Part shown: in pieces, positions 8,235 through 16,685 of the stretch | Layout: every line of letters begins with the position of its first letter | How positions within the stretch are numbered: the stretch's first letter is position 1 | Assembly: GCA_965197545.1 (NCBI GenBank) | Contig: CBDANJ010000008.1 | Coordinates: 1,798,001-1,862,000, forward strand | DNA from: CATOSP01 sp965197545 | GTDB lineage: Bacteria > Chloroflexota > Dehalococcoidia > Lucifugimonadales > UBA3495 | Direction of reading: 5' to 3' | Length of the DNA: 64,000 nt | Notes under the pieces: generated by a model | What the model was told of the DNA's origin: nothing | Database searches by the model: none | Seen by the model: only the letters and a program-made list of their open reading frames with translations | Made by a program: the position numbers and the translations under genes

Positions 8235-9263
8235 ATGCTTGAACAAGAACCTCAACTGACTGCCGGTTTGCTGTTCAGCGGGATGGGTGGGTTCGCTTCC
8301 GGGATTGCCAATGCGGGATTTAACATAACATGGGCCAACGATAACGATGAATATGCCTGCCTGGCCTTTCGGCACCGCTTCCCCGACGTGCCATTGGTCG
8401 AGAAGGATGTCCGCGACCTGTCAGTGCGCGGGGATGCGCTGGCGGATGTAGACGTGCTGGCGGCAGGATTTCCTTGCCAGAGTTTTTCCCAGGCTGGCGG
8501 GCGGCGCGGGTTTGAAGACCCGCGCGGGGAATTGTTCTTTGAAATTCCCCGAATTCTTGAAGAGTTCACGCCTGAGCGGCGGCCCCGGCTTGTTATACTG
8601 GAGAACGTGCCGTACTTGCTCTACGGTGCGGAAGGGGCTTGGTTCGACGCAATACGCCGGGCATTGCGCCAGGCCGGGTACTGGTTTAGGGATACGTCCT
8701 GCTGGACGGTGAACGTTAAGGACGCAACAGATTTGCCGCAAGACCGTCACCGGCTGTTTATGGTGGCCGCGTCGCGCCATCATTTTTCATATAACCCATT
8801 CGCTTCCCCTTCGGCAAATGGCGCAAGCAAGCCCCATCGTCCGATCGATGAATTTATCGACCGTACCCAGCCTGGCGCCGAGGACGCCTATCTGCCACCG
8901 GACAACCGTTACTACAAGATGATTGACAGCAAGATGGCGACGGGCGAGTCGGAGGCGAATATTTACCAGTTACGGCGTTCCTATGTGCGCGAGAAGAAGA
9001 ACGGCCTTTGCCCGACCTTGACCGCAAACATGGGCATCGGCGGCCACAACGTGCCGTTCGTAAAGGATGTGTGGGGAATTCGCAAACTCAGCGTTGATGA
9101 AGTCGCCCGATTCCAGGGTTTCGACGGGGAACATCCTCCGCTATTCCCGGACATCCCGGTATCGGAGCAGTACCGGCTGTTGGGAAATGCTGTGTGCGTG
9201 GAACTAGCGCACATGGTTGGGAATCAATGCGCGGAGATTTTGAAACAAGAGAGCGCACAATGA
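8235..9263 (+). CDS. DNA cytosine-5 methyltransferase (Dcm/C5 family)
   Basis: Transfers a methyl group from SAM to carbon 5 of cytosine in a specific DNA site. The conserved motifs are in order: LLFSGMGGFASGI (motif I, SAM binding), GFPCQSFSQAG (motif IV, catalytic Cys), LVILENVPYLL (motif VI) and QDRHRLFMVA (motif VIII). The target-recognition region lies around residues 190-265, and LGNAVCVELA near the end is motif X. At 342 residues it is a complete small enzyme. The stop overlaps the start of the GHKL ATPase by four bases, and a Vsr nuclease closes the same operon. No ordinary restriction endonuclease is adjacent. Confidence 0.93.
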   Translation: MLEQEPQLTAGLLFSGMGGFASGIANAGFNITWANDNDEYACLAFRHRFPDVPLVEKDVRDLSVRGDALADVDVLAAGFPCQSFSQAGGRRGFEDPRGELFFEIPRILEEFTPERRPRLVILENVPYLLYGAEGAWFDAIRRALRQAGYWFRDTSCWTVNVKDATDLPQDRHRLFMVAASRHHFSYNPFASPSANGASKPHRPIDEFIDRTQPGAEDAYLPPDNRYYKMIDSKMATGESEANIYQLRRSYVREKKNGLCPTLTANMGIGGHNVPFVKDVWGIRKLSVDEVARFQGFDGEHPPLFPDIPVSEQYRLLGNAVCVELAHMVGNQCAEILKQESAQ

Positions 9264-10708
9264 CCACAAAGATTGGCTGGAGGTTTCCCCCAACCAACGG
9301 CGGCCGCGTTGACGGTTTCAACGACCCTGGCATAGCGCATTTCAATGGCGCTCCGTTGTCGAGCCTCGCGCGGGAGACGATACAAAACTCCCTTGACGCC
9401 GGATGGCGGCTCGAAGAACCGGTTCATGTAACATTTGAACTTAAGGACTTCACCCCCGATGAACTTGGGCGCAATGAACTGATGTCCGCTATCGAAGCGT
9501 CGAAACGGGCGGCGACGGATGATGCTCTGGCAGAACAGGCCCTCGAGTCTGCTCGACTGGTTTTGGAGCGGGACATGGTACCTTGCCTGCGTGTATCCGA
9601 CCGTAACACAACCGGGCTTCGCGGAGATCAATGGCGTGCGCTCGTTAAGATGCAAGGAGTGAGCCTCAAGCCAGAAGTTGAAGGTGCTGGCGGGTCGCAT
9701 GGCATTGGGAAGTATGCGCCGTTCGCGGTCTCCGCATTACGTACAGTCTTTTACTGGACCTGTTACGAGGAAGATGGTAGGCAGGTCGAGTCTTTCCAAG
9801 GCAAGTCAGTGCTCATGTCGCACGAGAGTAAAGAAGGGGAGACTCAAGGAACGGGTTTTTTCGGGATCAAAGACGGGTGTCGTGAGCTTAGAGGCGATGA
9901 TGTTCCAGAGCGTTTTCGGCTGCTCAGTGCGGACCTGAGAGATCCTGTTTATGGAACAAGTCTGTCGATTGCAGGGTTTCTCGAAACTTCTGATTGGCGT
10001 CGACGGATTGCTTCGAGCGTGATCGAAAATTTCTTCTATGCGGTCCACCAGGGAAATCTCAAGGTGTTGATTGATCCAGACCAAACTCTCACTGATCTGG
10101 GACTACTCGAAATCGACGATGCTTCACTGGGGAGGTGGTTCGATTATCTGGAAGAAAACGCCGGCGACTCCGAGGACTCAGGGGATGAAGGCAGCAGCGC
10201 ACTGAAACAGGCGCGGGCGTTCTGGCAAATTTCCGATGATGGCAACCTGCTGGTCGAAAAGCAGGACGTGGACCTCGGACATTGCCGATTGTGGATTCGC
10301 GTCGAGGAAGGCTTACCGAGCAAAGTTGCGTTTGTGCGCCGCACCGGGATGCTGGTGACAACTGAACAGAACGGTCTGATTCGATTTCCCGGATTTCAAG
10401 ATTTTGCCGCACTGTGCGTCTTCGAGGATCCCCAAGGCAACGAACTTTTGCGCCGGATGGAAAATCCACAACACAATAGGTTCGAGCCTGATCGTCTTCC
10501 AGAAGGAGAAAGGCGAAGGGGTAGACGGGCCTTGAAACGAATCACCGACTGGATACGCAGCGAGGTTCGGAAGGCCGCGGGCCTCCGGAAGGGGGCGCGT
10601 CAACGGTGCTGTCAGAGCTCGCGGTTTACCTTCCAGACGATGAACCGTTTGAGGATGCCGGCCATGATGGTGAAGGAACCGAAGAACCGGGGTTTGGCGA
10701 TCGCGTGA
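9260..10708 (+). CDS. GHKL-type ATPase of a methyltransferase-linked defence operon; frame breaks near its end
   Basis: Starts at the ATG at 9260, which overlaps the methyltransferase stop as ATGA. The Bergerat-fold motifs are clear: SLARETIQNSLDAG (N box), CLRVSDRNTTGLRG (the DxGxG equivalent) and GGSHGIGKYAPF (lid glycines). These place it with MutL/Hsp90/histidine-kinase-like ATPases. About 440 residues are coherent, to WIRSEVRKAAG near 10580. After that this frame becomes Arg/Cys/Met-rich and ends at 10708, while the neighbouring frame continues with protein-like sequence (next entry). A one-base deletion around 10580-10595 is the likely cause, so the intact protein would run to 11208 (about 650 residues). 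Base use is less GC-rich than in nearby genes. Confidence 0.8.
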   Translation: MTTKIGWRFPPTNGGRVDGFNDPGIAHFNGAPLSSLARETIQNSLDAGWRLEEPVHVTFELKDFTPDELGRNELMSAIEASKRAATDDALAEQALESARLVLERDMVPCLRVSDRNTTGLRGDQWRALVKMQGVSLKPEVEGAGGSHGIGKYAPFAVSALRTVFYWTCYEEDGRQVESFQGKSVLMSHESKEGETQGTGFFGIKDGCRELRGDDVPERFRLLSADLRDPVYGTSLSIAGFLETSDWRRRIASSVIENFFYAVHQGNLKVLIDPDQTLTDLGLLEIDDASLGRWFDYLEENAGDSEDSGDEGSSALKQARAFWQISDDGNLLVEKQDVDLGHCRLWIRVEEGLPSKVAFVRRTGMLVTTEQNGLIRFPGFQDFAALCVFEDPQGNELLRRMENPQHNRFEPDRLPEGERRRGRRALKRITDWIRSEVRKAAGLRKGARQRCCQSSRFTFQTMNRLRMPAMMVKEPKNRGLAIA

Positions 10709-11208
10709 AACTAACACTGAAACCGGTTCGCCGCCCGACACCCCCGGTTCTGAACACGGAAGACGAAGAGTCGGAAGAGGGAGAAGGTGACGGCGAAGAC
10801 ACCGGCTCGATAGGCGGTGCGGGAACTGGCACAAACGGCGGCGAAGGTGGAAACGGAGGGCTGGGCGACGGTGATGGCGAAGGTGGAAACGGAGGACGAG
10901 GCGGTGGTGAGGTCAGGTTCAAAAGGATTCCGATCTCAAACGTTCGAATCCTGTCGATTGAAGGGCGTGACAACTGTTACCGGCTCAGTTTTCGAGCGAA
11001 CGGCAGCGGTGTCGTAAAGCTTAACTTTGAAGAGGCCGGAGACTCGTCGGCGATCCGGCGTGAAGATGTCCGCTCACTTACTGATAACGTGTCTCTGGAC
11101 CATTTCGCAATAGTTGACGGCGAGCGAACGGGGTTGGAAATCACCGCTGACTCTCCGATTGGCGGCAGGGCTTGGCGTCTGTCCGCAGTAGAAGCAAAGG
11201 GAGATTAG
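10606..11208 (+). CDS. C-terminal part of the frameshifted GHKL protein, or a separate small gene from a GTG start
   Basis: The frame begins usefully upstream of the GTG at 10606 (a PPEGGASTVLSEL reading joins it to the previous gene's IRSEVRKAAG). It therefore most likely encodes the last third of the GHKL protein, displaced by one missing base. It contains an acidic stretch, then a Gly/Asp/Glu-rich linker at 10790-10910 with repeated GGEGGNGG units, then a compact beta-rich domain (NVRILSIEGRDNCYRLSF to GRAWRLSAVEAKGD). If translated alone from GTG it would be 200 residues. The linker suggests a flexible tether between the ATPase and a C-terminal domain of unknown role. Confidence 0.6.
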   Translation: MLSELAVYLPDDEPFEDAGHDGEGTEEPGFGDRVKLTLKPVRRPTPPVLNTEDEESEEGEGDGEDTGSIGGAGTGTNGGEGGNGGLGDGDGEGGNGGRGGGEVRFKRIPISNVRILSIEGRDNCYRLSFRANGSGVVKLNFEEAGDSSAIRREDVRSLTDNVSLDHFAIVDGERTGLEITADSPIGGRAWRLSAVEAKGD

Positions 11209-11210
11209 CG

Positions 11211-12077
11211 ATGAAGTTCGATCCGAGCAAGGCATGGCCGCATCCAGTGCTTCGCCCTCCGAGTTATGGCGACGACTATCCACATGCAGAATTCGAGGTT
11301 GAAATAGAAGTCAATCGCATCCAGGGCAGCACCGCAGTCGAAGTGAACGTACAGTTTGAACTTAGCGACCCCGACTTACTTCGTCTCGTCAAGGAACGAT
11401 TCGGTCAGTATGTGCTTTTGGTCAAGGCGTCAAGGACCCACTTTCGAGATCTCATAGAGTCGGACGGCTCGAATATAACCAAGGTTTACCCCGCGGGTGA
11501 CTTGTCTGGACGTGTCGAATTCGCCCCGTTTCTCGTATGCACGCAAGAACTGATCGGCTTCCGTGCGGACGGATGGCATCCAGATTTTTCGGGGCGAACT
11601 TTCGACATCGCGGCAGGCGCAGTCCTCGCTGAGGACGTGCCCAAAGATTACTGGGTCGATACGGCGGATGAGGCGCCAATCGGGTGCATATTTGGACATA
11701 GACCACGACGTAACCTACCAGACGGCCGTTGGCAGTGCCAACTCGACGACGACCGTATCTGGATCGAGATGTCGACGGCTGATGCTTTACGGTATAACGC
11801 AGCCCGAGAGGTTGCCAATAATAAGCCTGAAGGTCAGTACTTAATGAATGGGCTGTACTTGCCTGCCCTAATGGCCGTATTGAACGAGGTAGACCAGAGC
11901 GCCGATAACTACCGTGAATATAGATGGTTTTCATCACTTGACCAGCGCCTTGAGGCAGTGGGATGTAAGCCGTTGGGTTCCAGAGATGCAGACCGTCTGG
12001 TTGATGCCCAGAAGGTGCTTGACTCGCCCTTTCCTAAGATGCCCGTCATTGCAGATGCGGAGCCGGGCGGACCGTGA
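11211..12077 (+). CDS. Uncharacterised protein of the methyltransferase/Vsr operon
   Basis: 288 residues from the ATG at 11211, which follows the previous stop by two bases and has GGGAGA just upstream; a longer start at 11172 would overlap the previous gene. The first half is beta-rich (AEFEVEIEVNRI, VEVNVQFELSDP), and the middle has VEFAPFLVCTQELIGF and AAGAVLAEDVPKDYWVD. No nuclease, helicase or membrane motif is recognisable. The last four bases overlap the next start (GTGA). Position inside the operon points to a structural or targeting subunit of the same system; that is an inference. Confidence 0.7.
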   Translation: MKFDPSKAWPHPVLRPPSYGDDYPHAEFEVEIEVNRIQGSTAVEVNVQFELSDPDLLRLVKERFGQYVLLVKASRTHFRDLIESDGSNITKVYPAGDLSGRVEFAPFLVCTQELIGFRADGWHPDFSGRTFDIAAGAVLAEDVPKDYWVDTADEAPIGCIFGHRPRRNLPDGRWQCQLDDDRIWIEMSTADALRYNAAREVANNKPEGQYLMNGLYLPALMAVLNEVDQSADNYREYRWFSSLDQRLEAVGCKPLGSRDADRLVDAQKVLDSPFPKMPVIADAEPGGP

Positions 12078-12823
12078 CGCGACTGCGGTATTATACGGAA
12101 GATGCGCTTGAGAACTTGCGGAGCACAGTCGCCGACCGTCTTGATTGGTATTATGCGACCGAGGTATCGAGCCATCCGGTTCCGCCGGTTAATGGGGTGA
12201 GGGAGTCGCAGTTGGCAGCTCCCGGTCTTTCAGGCCAACTTATAATGGACGGGAATGAGCCGCCCAAAACAGATGTAGACAACGCGCTTGTTGTCTACAA
12301 GTCGCTGTCGAATTTAACGCCACATCAGGCGTCAATCGAACGTTTGTGGGTTTACCTGTGCCACTGCGATTGTCCCAAATACGTGGCTTGGCGTTGGCTG
12401 AACCATCAGCCCGATAAGAACGACGATGCGGTTAGAGAGGTTCGGAACCACTTTTTCGCGTCTGGCAACAGGGCGTTGATTCGGGACAATGGGCTGTCCC
12501 GTCTCTGGTGGCTTGGGAAGATTGCCCACGATGTGGACCCGGAAAATCCCCGCGAGTTTCTGGCTATCCTATTGCACAGGCAAGATGTCCGCTCCGCCCT
12601 GATTGAACGTCCGTCGGTGTCAATGAACCGGCGGGTGCTGCGGGGGATATACGACGTGATGCGGGAGCATTGGGCCGACGGCGGGGCGTTGTTCGAGCGG
12701 GAGGCTTTTCGAAGTTGGATGGTGGCGTTGAACCGCCGCGGCGGTGTGACGCTGCTGGATGCGCTTCCAGAGAAAGCGTTGGGGCGGTTGTTGCGGGAGG
12801 AGGCGGAGCGAGTTTTGGAGTAA
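12074..12823 (+). CDS. DUF6339-like protein of the defence operon
   Basis: 249 residues from the GTG at 12074, coupled to the previous gene by a four-base overlap. Characteristic stretches are VDNALVVYKSLSNLTPHQAS, ERLWVYLCHCDCPKYVAWRW and NRALIRDNGLSRLWWLGKIA, which I associate with the DUF6339 family; this is recalled and was not searched. It is largely helical, rich in Arg and Trp, with no known catalytic signature. In other genomes this kind of protein tends to sit with C5 methyltransferases and Vsr, as here. A role in effector function or complex assembly is inferred only. Confidence 0.7.
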   Translation: MTRLRYYTEDALENLRSTVADRLDWYYATEVSSHPVPPVNGVRESQLAAPGLSGQLIMDGNEPPKTDVDNALVVYKSLSNLTPHQASIERLWVYLCHCDCPKYVAWRWLNHQPDKNDDAVREVRNHFFASGNRALIRDNGLSRLWWLGKIAHDVDPENPREFLAILLHRQDVRSALIERPSVSMNRRVLRGIYDVMREHWADGGALFEREAFRSWMVALNRRGGVTLLDALPEKALGRLLREEAERVLE

Positions 12824-12829
12824 TCCGGT

Positions 12830-13276
12830 TTGGATAACCTGAGTCCGGAAGACCGCTCCTGGTGCATGTCTCGAATCCGGTCGCGGGGAATGAAGCCGGA
12901 GATGTCGGTGCGTTCAATGGTGCATCGGTTGGGATACCGGTTCCGGCTTCACCGGCGAGACTTGCCCGGCAAGCCTGATTTGACGCTGCCTCGCCATAAA
13001 GCGGTTCTCTTCGTCAACGGCTGCTTCTGGCACTGGCATCCAGACCCGCAGTGCCCAATAGCGGGTCTGCCCAAGTCCAACCTGGAGTATTGGCAACCCA
13101 AGCTCACGAGGACGCGGACTCGCGACGCGGCGCATACGGCCAAGCTAAAGGCCGCTGGCTGGCGTGTGTTGGTTGTGTGGGAGTGCGAGTTGCGAAATCC
13201 CGAAGATGTCCTTAGTCGAATAAGCGAGTTTTTGGCTGTGCCGACAGCCCAATCAGGGCTGTCCGCCGTCGCGTAA
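12830..13276 (+). CDS. vsr: Very-short-patch-repair (Vsr-type) endonuclease
   Basis: 148 residues from the TTG at 12830. The Vsr fold is intact: MSRIRSRGMKPE at the N-terminus, LPGKPDLTLP with the metal-binding Asp, LFVNGCFWHWHPD, PKSNLEYWQPKL and the closing GWRVLVVWECEL. Classical Vsr nicks T:G mismatches made by deamination of 5-methylcytosine, so it usually accompanies a C5 methyltransferase, which opens this operon. In this setting the nuclease might instead be the cutting component of a defence system. It lies six bases after the DUF6339-like gene and ten bases before the isochorismatase gene. Confidence 0.92.
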   Translation: MDNLSPEDRSWCMSRIRSRGMKPEMSVRSMVHRLGYRFRLHRRDLPGKPDLTLPRHKAVLFVNGCFWHWHPDPQCPIAGLPKSNLEYWQPKLTRTRTRDAAHTAKLKAAGWRVLVVWECELRNPEDVLSRISEFLAVPTAQSGLSAVA

Positions 13277-13286
13277 GGAGCAAATC

Positions 13287-14015
13287 ATGGCCGAGCGGGT
13301 ATGGGAGCGGTTTCTTACTGAACAGGACAAGGCCCATCTGGCCTTGAGCAACAACCGGACCGTCGGATTCGGGTCCAGGCCCGCATTGCTGCTGATTGAC
13401 CTATACCGGTGGGTCTTTGGCGATGAGCCTCAGCCGTTGTTGGAGGCTATGAAAGACTGGCCTGGCACCTGCGGGCTGGCCGCCTGGGACGCCGTACCCC
13501 ATCTTCAGACGCTATTGCAGGCGGCCAGGGACGCGGGCATTCCCGTGGTCCACATGACCGGGCTGGACCATGCCGGGATCGAGGGCTGGTCGGCGCGGAG
13601 AGGTTATTTGAGCCCGAGCGACCCGCCACCGGAACTCAAGGAACGCAGAGCGCGCCAGTACGACATCATCGACGAGGTTGAGCCCATCGACGGGGAAGCC
13701 GTGCTGCGAAAGTCCTCCCCCAGCGCATTCTGGGGAACTCCCCTGACCGGTCACCTGAATTACCTGGGCGTGGACACTATCATCACTTGCGGCGAGAGCA
13801 CCAGCGGTTGTGTCCGGGCCAGCGTGGTCGACGGTTGCACCAACCGGTACCGGATGGTCGTGGTGGAGGAATGCGTGTTCGACCGCACCGAGGCGGCGCA
13901 CGCAATGAACCTATTCGACATGGACCAGAAATACGCCGACGTGCTGCCCCTGGCCGATGTACTGGAGTGGATCGCCGAGTGGAAGGCGTCGAGTGACGCC
14001 CAGAGAACCGGCTAG
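13287..14015 (+). CDS. Isochorismatase-family cysteine hydrolase
   Basis: 242 residues, ATG with AAGGAG upstream. The cysteine-hydrolase triad is visible: Asp in ALLLIDLYR, Lys in AVLRKSSPSAF and the nucleophile Cys in STSGCVRASVVDG. The length and the FWGTPL segment suggest N-carbamoylsarcosine amidase or a related C-N hydrolase rather than a true isochorismatase. It is followed by convergent LLM and CaiB genes. It could be co-transcribed with vsr, only ten bases upstream, but its codon use resembles the rest of the chromosome, so it is probably not part of the defence module. Confidence 0.82.
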   Translation: MAERVWERFLTEQDKAHLALSNNRTVGFGSRPALLLIDLYRWVFGDEPQPLLEAMKDWPGTCGLAAWDAVPHLQTLLQAARDAGIPVVHMTGLDHAGIEGWSARRGYLSPSDPPPELKERRARQYDIIDEVEPIDGEAVLRKSSPSAFWGTPLTGHLNYLGVDTIITCGESTSGCVRASVVDGCTNRYRMVVVEECVFDRTEAAHAMNLFDMDQKYADVLPLADVLEWIAEWKASSDAQRTG

Positions 14016-14027
14016 GAGACGGCCAGG

Positions 14028-15143
14028 TCACTCGAACCGGGGCATAACCTTGGTGGCGAACAACTCCAACTGCCGCATCATAACCTGATGGTCGTAGAGG
14101 CCAGTGTTCAGCCAGAGGAACAGTTCCTCGAAGTTCAATGCGCCGTGCAACTCCTTTAGCTGCTCCACGACCCTAGCCGGTGTTCCTTGCAGGACAAGGC
14201 CGGGCGGAAAACCGAAAGCCCCGAACCAGGTACTGAAGACCCAATCGAACAGATCCCTTAGCTCCCGAGCCTGTTCCTCGGTTTCACCGATGCAAAGGGT
14301 CGCGCCCATTGCGATGCCCTGGCCAAGCTTCAGGTCCCTTCCCGCAGTCCGGGCCTCGTTGTGATAAGCGCCGAAAAGGGCCTGACAGAACTCCACGTCA
14401 TCGGAGAGTACCACCGGTGTGCCGCCTTCCCTGGCCCAGAACCTCGCGGTAGTTGCGCTGTAGGTAAATGGTGCGTAGACGTTGGGATAGGGCTTTTGGT
14501 AAGGCTTGGGTACGATGCCGATCTCTCGAAGCGTTCCGTCAGGGTCCGCGCCCTGGCCCCATTGTTGCGTGGGTGGCATATCCCAGGCCGTTTCGGGCGG
14601 CGGCACCTTCCAAAACTGGCCGTCATAAGAGAAGGTGCCGCTGGTCCAGGCTCGCTTAATGATCTGCCAGGCTTCCTCGAAAGCTGCGCGGTTGCGGGCG
14701 TCCTGGTCCGACTTGTCTGACGACGTCGCTCCAACCCCCAGGGGCTGGCCAAGGGTGTTCACCCACCGGGCCTGGTAGCCGCGGGCGAAACCGACGTACA
14801 TGCGCCCCTTGGTCATCTGGTCCAGGACGGCGACGTCTTCCGCCACACGCAGGGGATGGTGCGTGGGTAGCACCAGGGCCAGTTGGCCCAATTTGATCCT
14901 CTCGGTGCGGGCCGCAACGTAAGCGTCGAGCATCAGCGGATTGGTTGAAAGCTCGAACCCTTCAATGTGGAAGTGGTGCTCGGTGAAACCAACCCCGTAG
15001 TAGCCCAGTTCTTCGGCGAAACGGGACTGTTCGGAAATCTCGTGGAGCATCCTTTGATAGAGGTCGTCCCGGGTCCCCGCCATTCCCGCTTCCAATTCGG
15101 GCCGGCGGCCAATGGTGGGCAGCATGAATATATGAAACTTCAT
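14028..15143 (-). CDS. LLM-class flavin-dependent monooxygenase
   Basis: 371-residue bacterial-luciferase-like TIM-barrel protein that would use reduced FMN and oxygen on an organic substrate. Motifs: FAEELGYYGVGFTEHHFH (strand 2, substrate/flavin pocket), LALVLPTHHPLRVAEDVAVL and KGRMYVGFARG. The start overlaps the stop of the upstream CaiB gene by one base (TGATG at 15141-15145), indicating translational coupling. The pair may activate a carboxylate as a CoA thioester and oxidise it. Substrate unknown. Confidence 0.88.
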   Translation of the reverse strand: MKFHIFMLPTIGRRPELEAGMAGTRDDLYQRMLHEISEQSRFAEELGYYGVGFTEHHFHIEGFELSTNPLMLDAYVAARTERIKLGQLALVLPTHHPLRVAEDVAVLDQMTKGRMYVGFARGYQARWVNTLGQPLGVGATSSDKSDQDARNRAAFEEAWQIIKRAWTSGTFSYDGQFWKVPPPETAWDMPPTQQWGQGADPDGTLREIGIVPKPYQKPYPNVYAPFTYSATTARFWAREGGTPVVLSDDVEFCQALFGAYHNEARTAGRDLKLGQGIAMGATLCIGETEEQARELRDLFDWVFSTWFGAFGFPPGLVLQGTPARVVEQLKELHGALNFEELFLWLNTGLYDHQVMMRQLELFATKVMPRFE

Positions 15144-16390
15144 CAGATGACACCCTGCTCCCGAAGCTCGGAGACCTCGGACTCAGAGAGGCCCAAGAGG
15201 CTCTGTAGGACCAAGTTGTTGTCATGGCCCAGGGGCACGGAGCCGCGCCACACCTGGCCTGGAGTATCAGAGAACTTGGGGAACACGCCGGTGCCCTTTA
15301 CGGTTTTATCGAGGCCGATGTCCTCCCATTCGATGTGTACATTCCGGGCCTCGTAATGAGGGTCCTGGGCCATGTCTCTTGGGGTCATGATGGTGCTGCA
15401 ACCCACTTGGGCGGCGTTCAAGGTATCCATTACCTCCTGGACCGTCCGCTCTTCGACCCAACCCCGCATTATGGCGTCTAGTTCGTACCATTCCGGAGTC
15501 TCCGGGTTAATGGTGGCGCTGTGCCACTTCGGGTCTGAAACGTCGAGTCCCAACACCTCACAGAGCCGTTCAAAGGGACCGCCCAAGGCGGCGATGTTGA
15601 CCCAACCATCGGCGGCCTGGTAGGTGTCGTAAGGCTGGATGATCCCACCGGCGTTGCCGGACCGCTCGCGGTTGAGCCCCAGTTCGTAATAGGCCACCAT
15701 CGTCCCGGCCAATATCCGGTGAATCGCTTCATACTGGGCCAGGTCGATAACCTGACCCTTTCCGGTGCGTTGGGCGTGGATATACCCGGCGAGGGTGGAC
15801 CACATGCAGAACAGGGCTGTGATGTAATCCCCGGTCCACGGTGCGGCTCTTACGGGAGAATCCGGCTCGGGGAAGCCTGTCAGGTTCATCAGGCCTCCGA
15901 AACCCTGGCCGATGAAGTCGTATGACGCCCTGGTGAGGTAGTCCGGGTGGCCGTCTTGGCCGTAGCCCGACACATGGGTGATCACCAGGCGGGGGTTGGC
16001 CTCGTGGACCGTTGCATCGTCCAGACCCCATTCCGGGTAGGTGCCGGGTATCGAGCTTTCCATCCAGATGTCAGCCTGTCGCAGCAGGTCCAAGAACACC
16101 TCGCGGCCCTTTGGTTTTGAGATGTCCAGGCTTACGTGGAAGCTGTTGCGACGGTCCTGCACCCAACCAGCCGCAACCGTGTGCCCATTGTCTCCAGTGA
16201 TGGGGAATTCGATATTCCGCCAGACGAGGTCGCCCCTTCCCGGCCGTTCCACCTGGACCACCTCCGCCCCCATTTCCGCAGCCAGGGCCGCGGCGAACGG
16301 TTGAGCGATGATGGTGCCGCTGGAGATTATGCGGATTCCTTGGAGTGGACCAAATTGGTGCGGCAGTAACGAAGCGTCACCGGACTCCAT
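15143..16390 (-). CDS. CaiB/BaiF family CoA-transferase
   Basis: About 415 residues from the ATG at 16390, which has a GGGAGA site upstream; an in-frame start at 16438 lacks that. N-terminal GIRIISSGTIIAQPFAAALA and AEMGAEVVQVERPGRGD match the family's CoA-binding opening. WTGDYITALF carries the expected catalytic Asp, followed by RTGKGQVIDLAQYEA. It is translationally coupled to the LLM monooxygenase downstream. It is one of four CaiB-family genes in the window, each distinct in sequence. Confidence 0.9.
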   Translation of the reverse strand: MESGDASLLPHQFGPLQGIRIISSGTIIAQPFAAALAAEMGAEVVQVERPGRGDLVWRNIEFPITGDNGHTVAAGWVQDRRNSFHVSLDISKPKGREVFLDLLRQADIWMESSIPGTYPEWGLDDATVHEANPRLVITHVSGYGQDGHPDYLTRASYDFIGQGFGGLMNLTGFPEPDSPVRAAPWTGDYITALFCMWSTLAGYIHAQRTGKGQVIDLAQYEAIHRILAGTMVAYYELGLNRERSGNAGGIIQPYDTYQAADGWVNIAALGGPFERLCEVLGLDVSDPKWHSATINPETPEWYELDAIMRGWVEERTVQEVMDTLNAAQVGCSTIMTPRDMAQDPHYEARNVHIEWEDIGLDKTVKGTGVFPKFSDTPGQVWRGSVPLGHDNNLVLQSLLGLSESEVSELREQGVI

Positions 16391-16449
16391 AGCCTTTCTC
16401 CCGTCCCGAATTTCGCCCGTATTATAGCCCCTGGCCATGAATCACAGAA

Positions 16450-16580
16450 GGAGCGCGATGGGGGAGGCAGGGGAGAAATCCCCCTTAATCCCCCTTTTCC
16501 GAAAGGGGGAGACTGGTCGCGGAAGTGGGGAGAGAGCCCCTTAGCGCCCCTTTTCTGAAAGGGGCAGACTGGTCTTGTGG
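16450..16580. repeat. Clustered short palindromic repeats (CCCCCTTTTCCGAAAGGGGG type)
   Basis: The intergenic stretch between the divergent CaiB and VOC genes contains two imperfect copies of a unit made of a small palindrome (CCCCCTTTT-CCG-AAAGGGGG, about 16489-16510, and CGCCCCTTTTCTGAAAGGGGC, about 16545-16566), each followed by AGACTGGTC. The same core appears inside two of the miniature elements near 44060 and 45750. This looks like a dispersed extragenic palindrome family. No promoter could be assigned with confidence. Confidence 0.6.
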
Positions 16581-16685
16581 GCGAATAATTGAAAGACACT
16601 GTGCCGGGCGCATTTCGTCTTGCGCGCCCTAAGAGGGGTGTGGTACGTTTTGGCCGCAATCGATACTACGCAGGAGGGACTGGGA

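Noticed and set aside
10570..10600. Programmed ribosomal frameshift in the GHKL gene
   Set aside because: No slippery heptamer or downstream pseudoknot is obvious; a lost base is the simpler reading.
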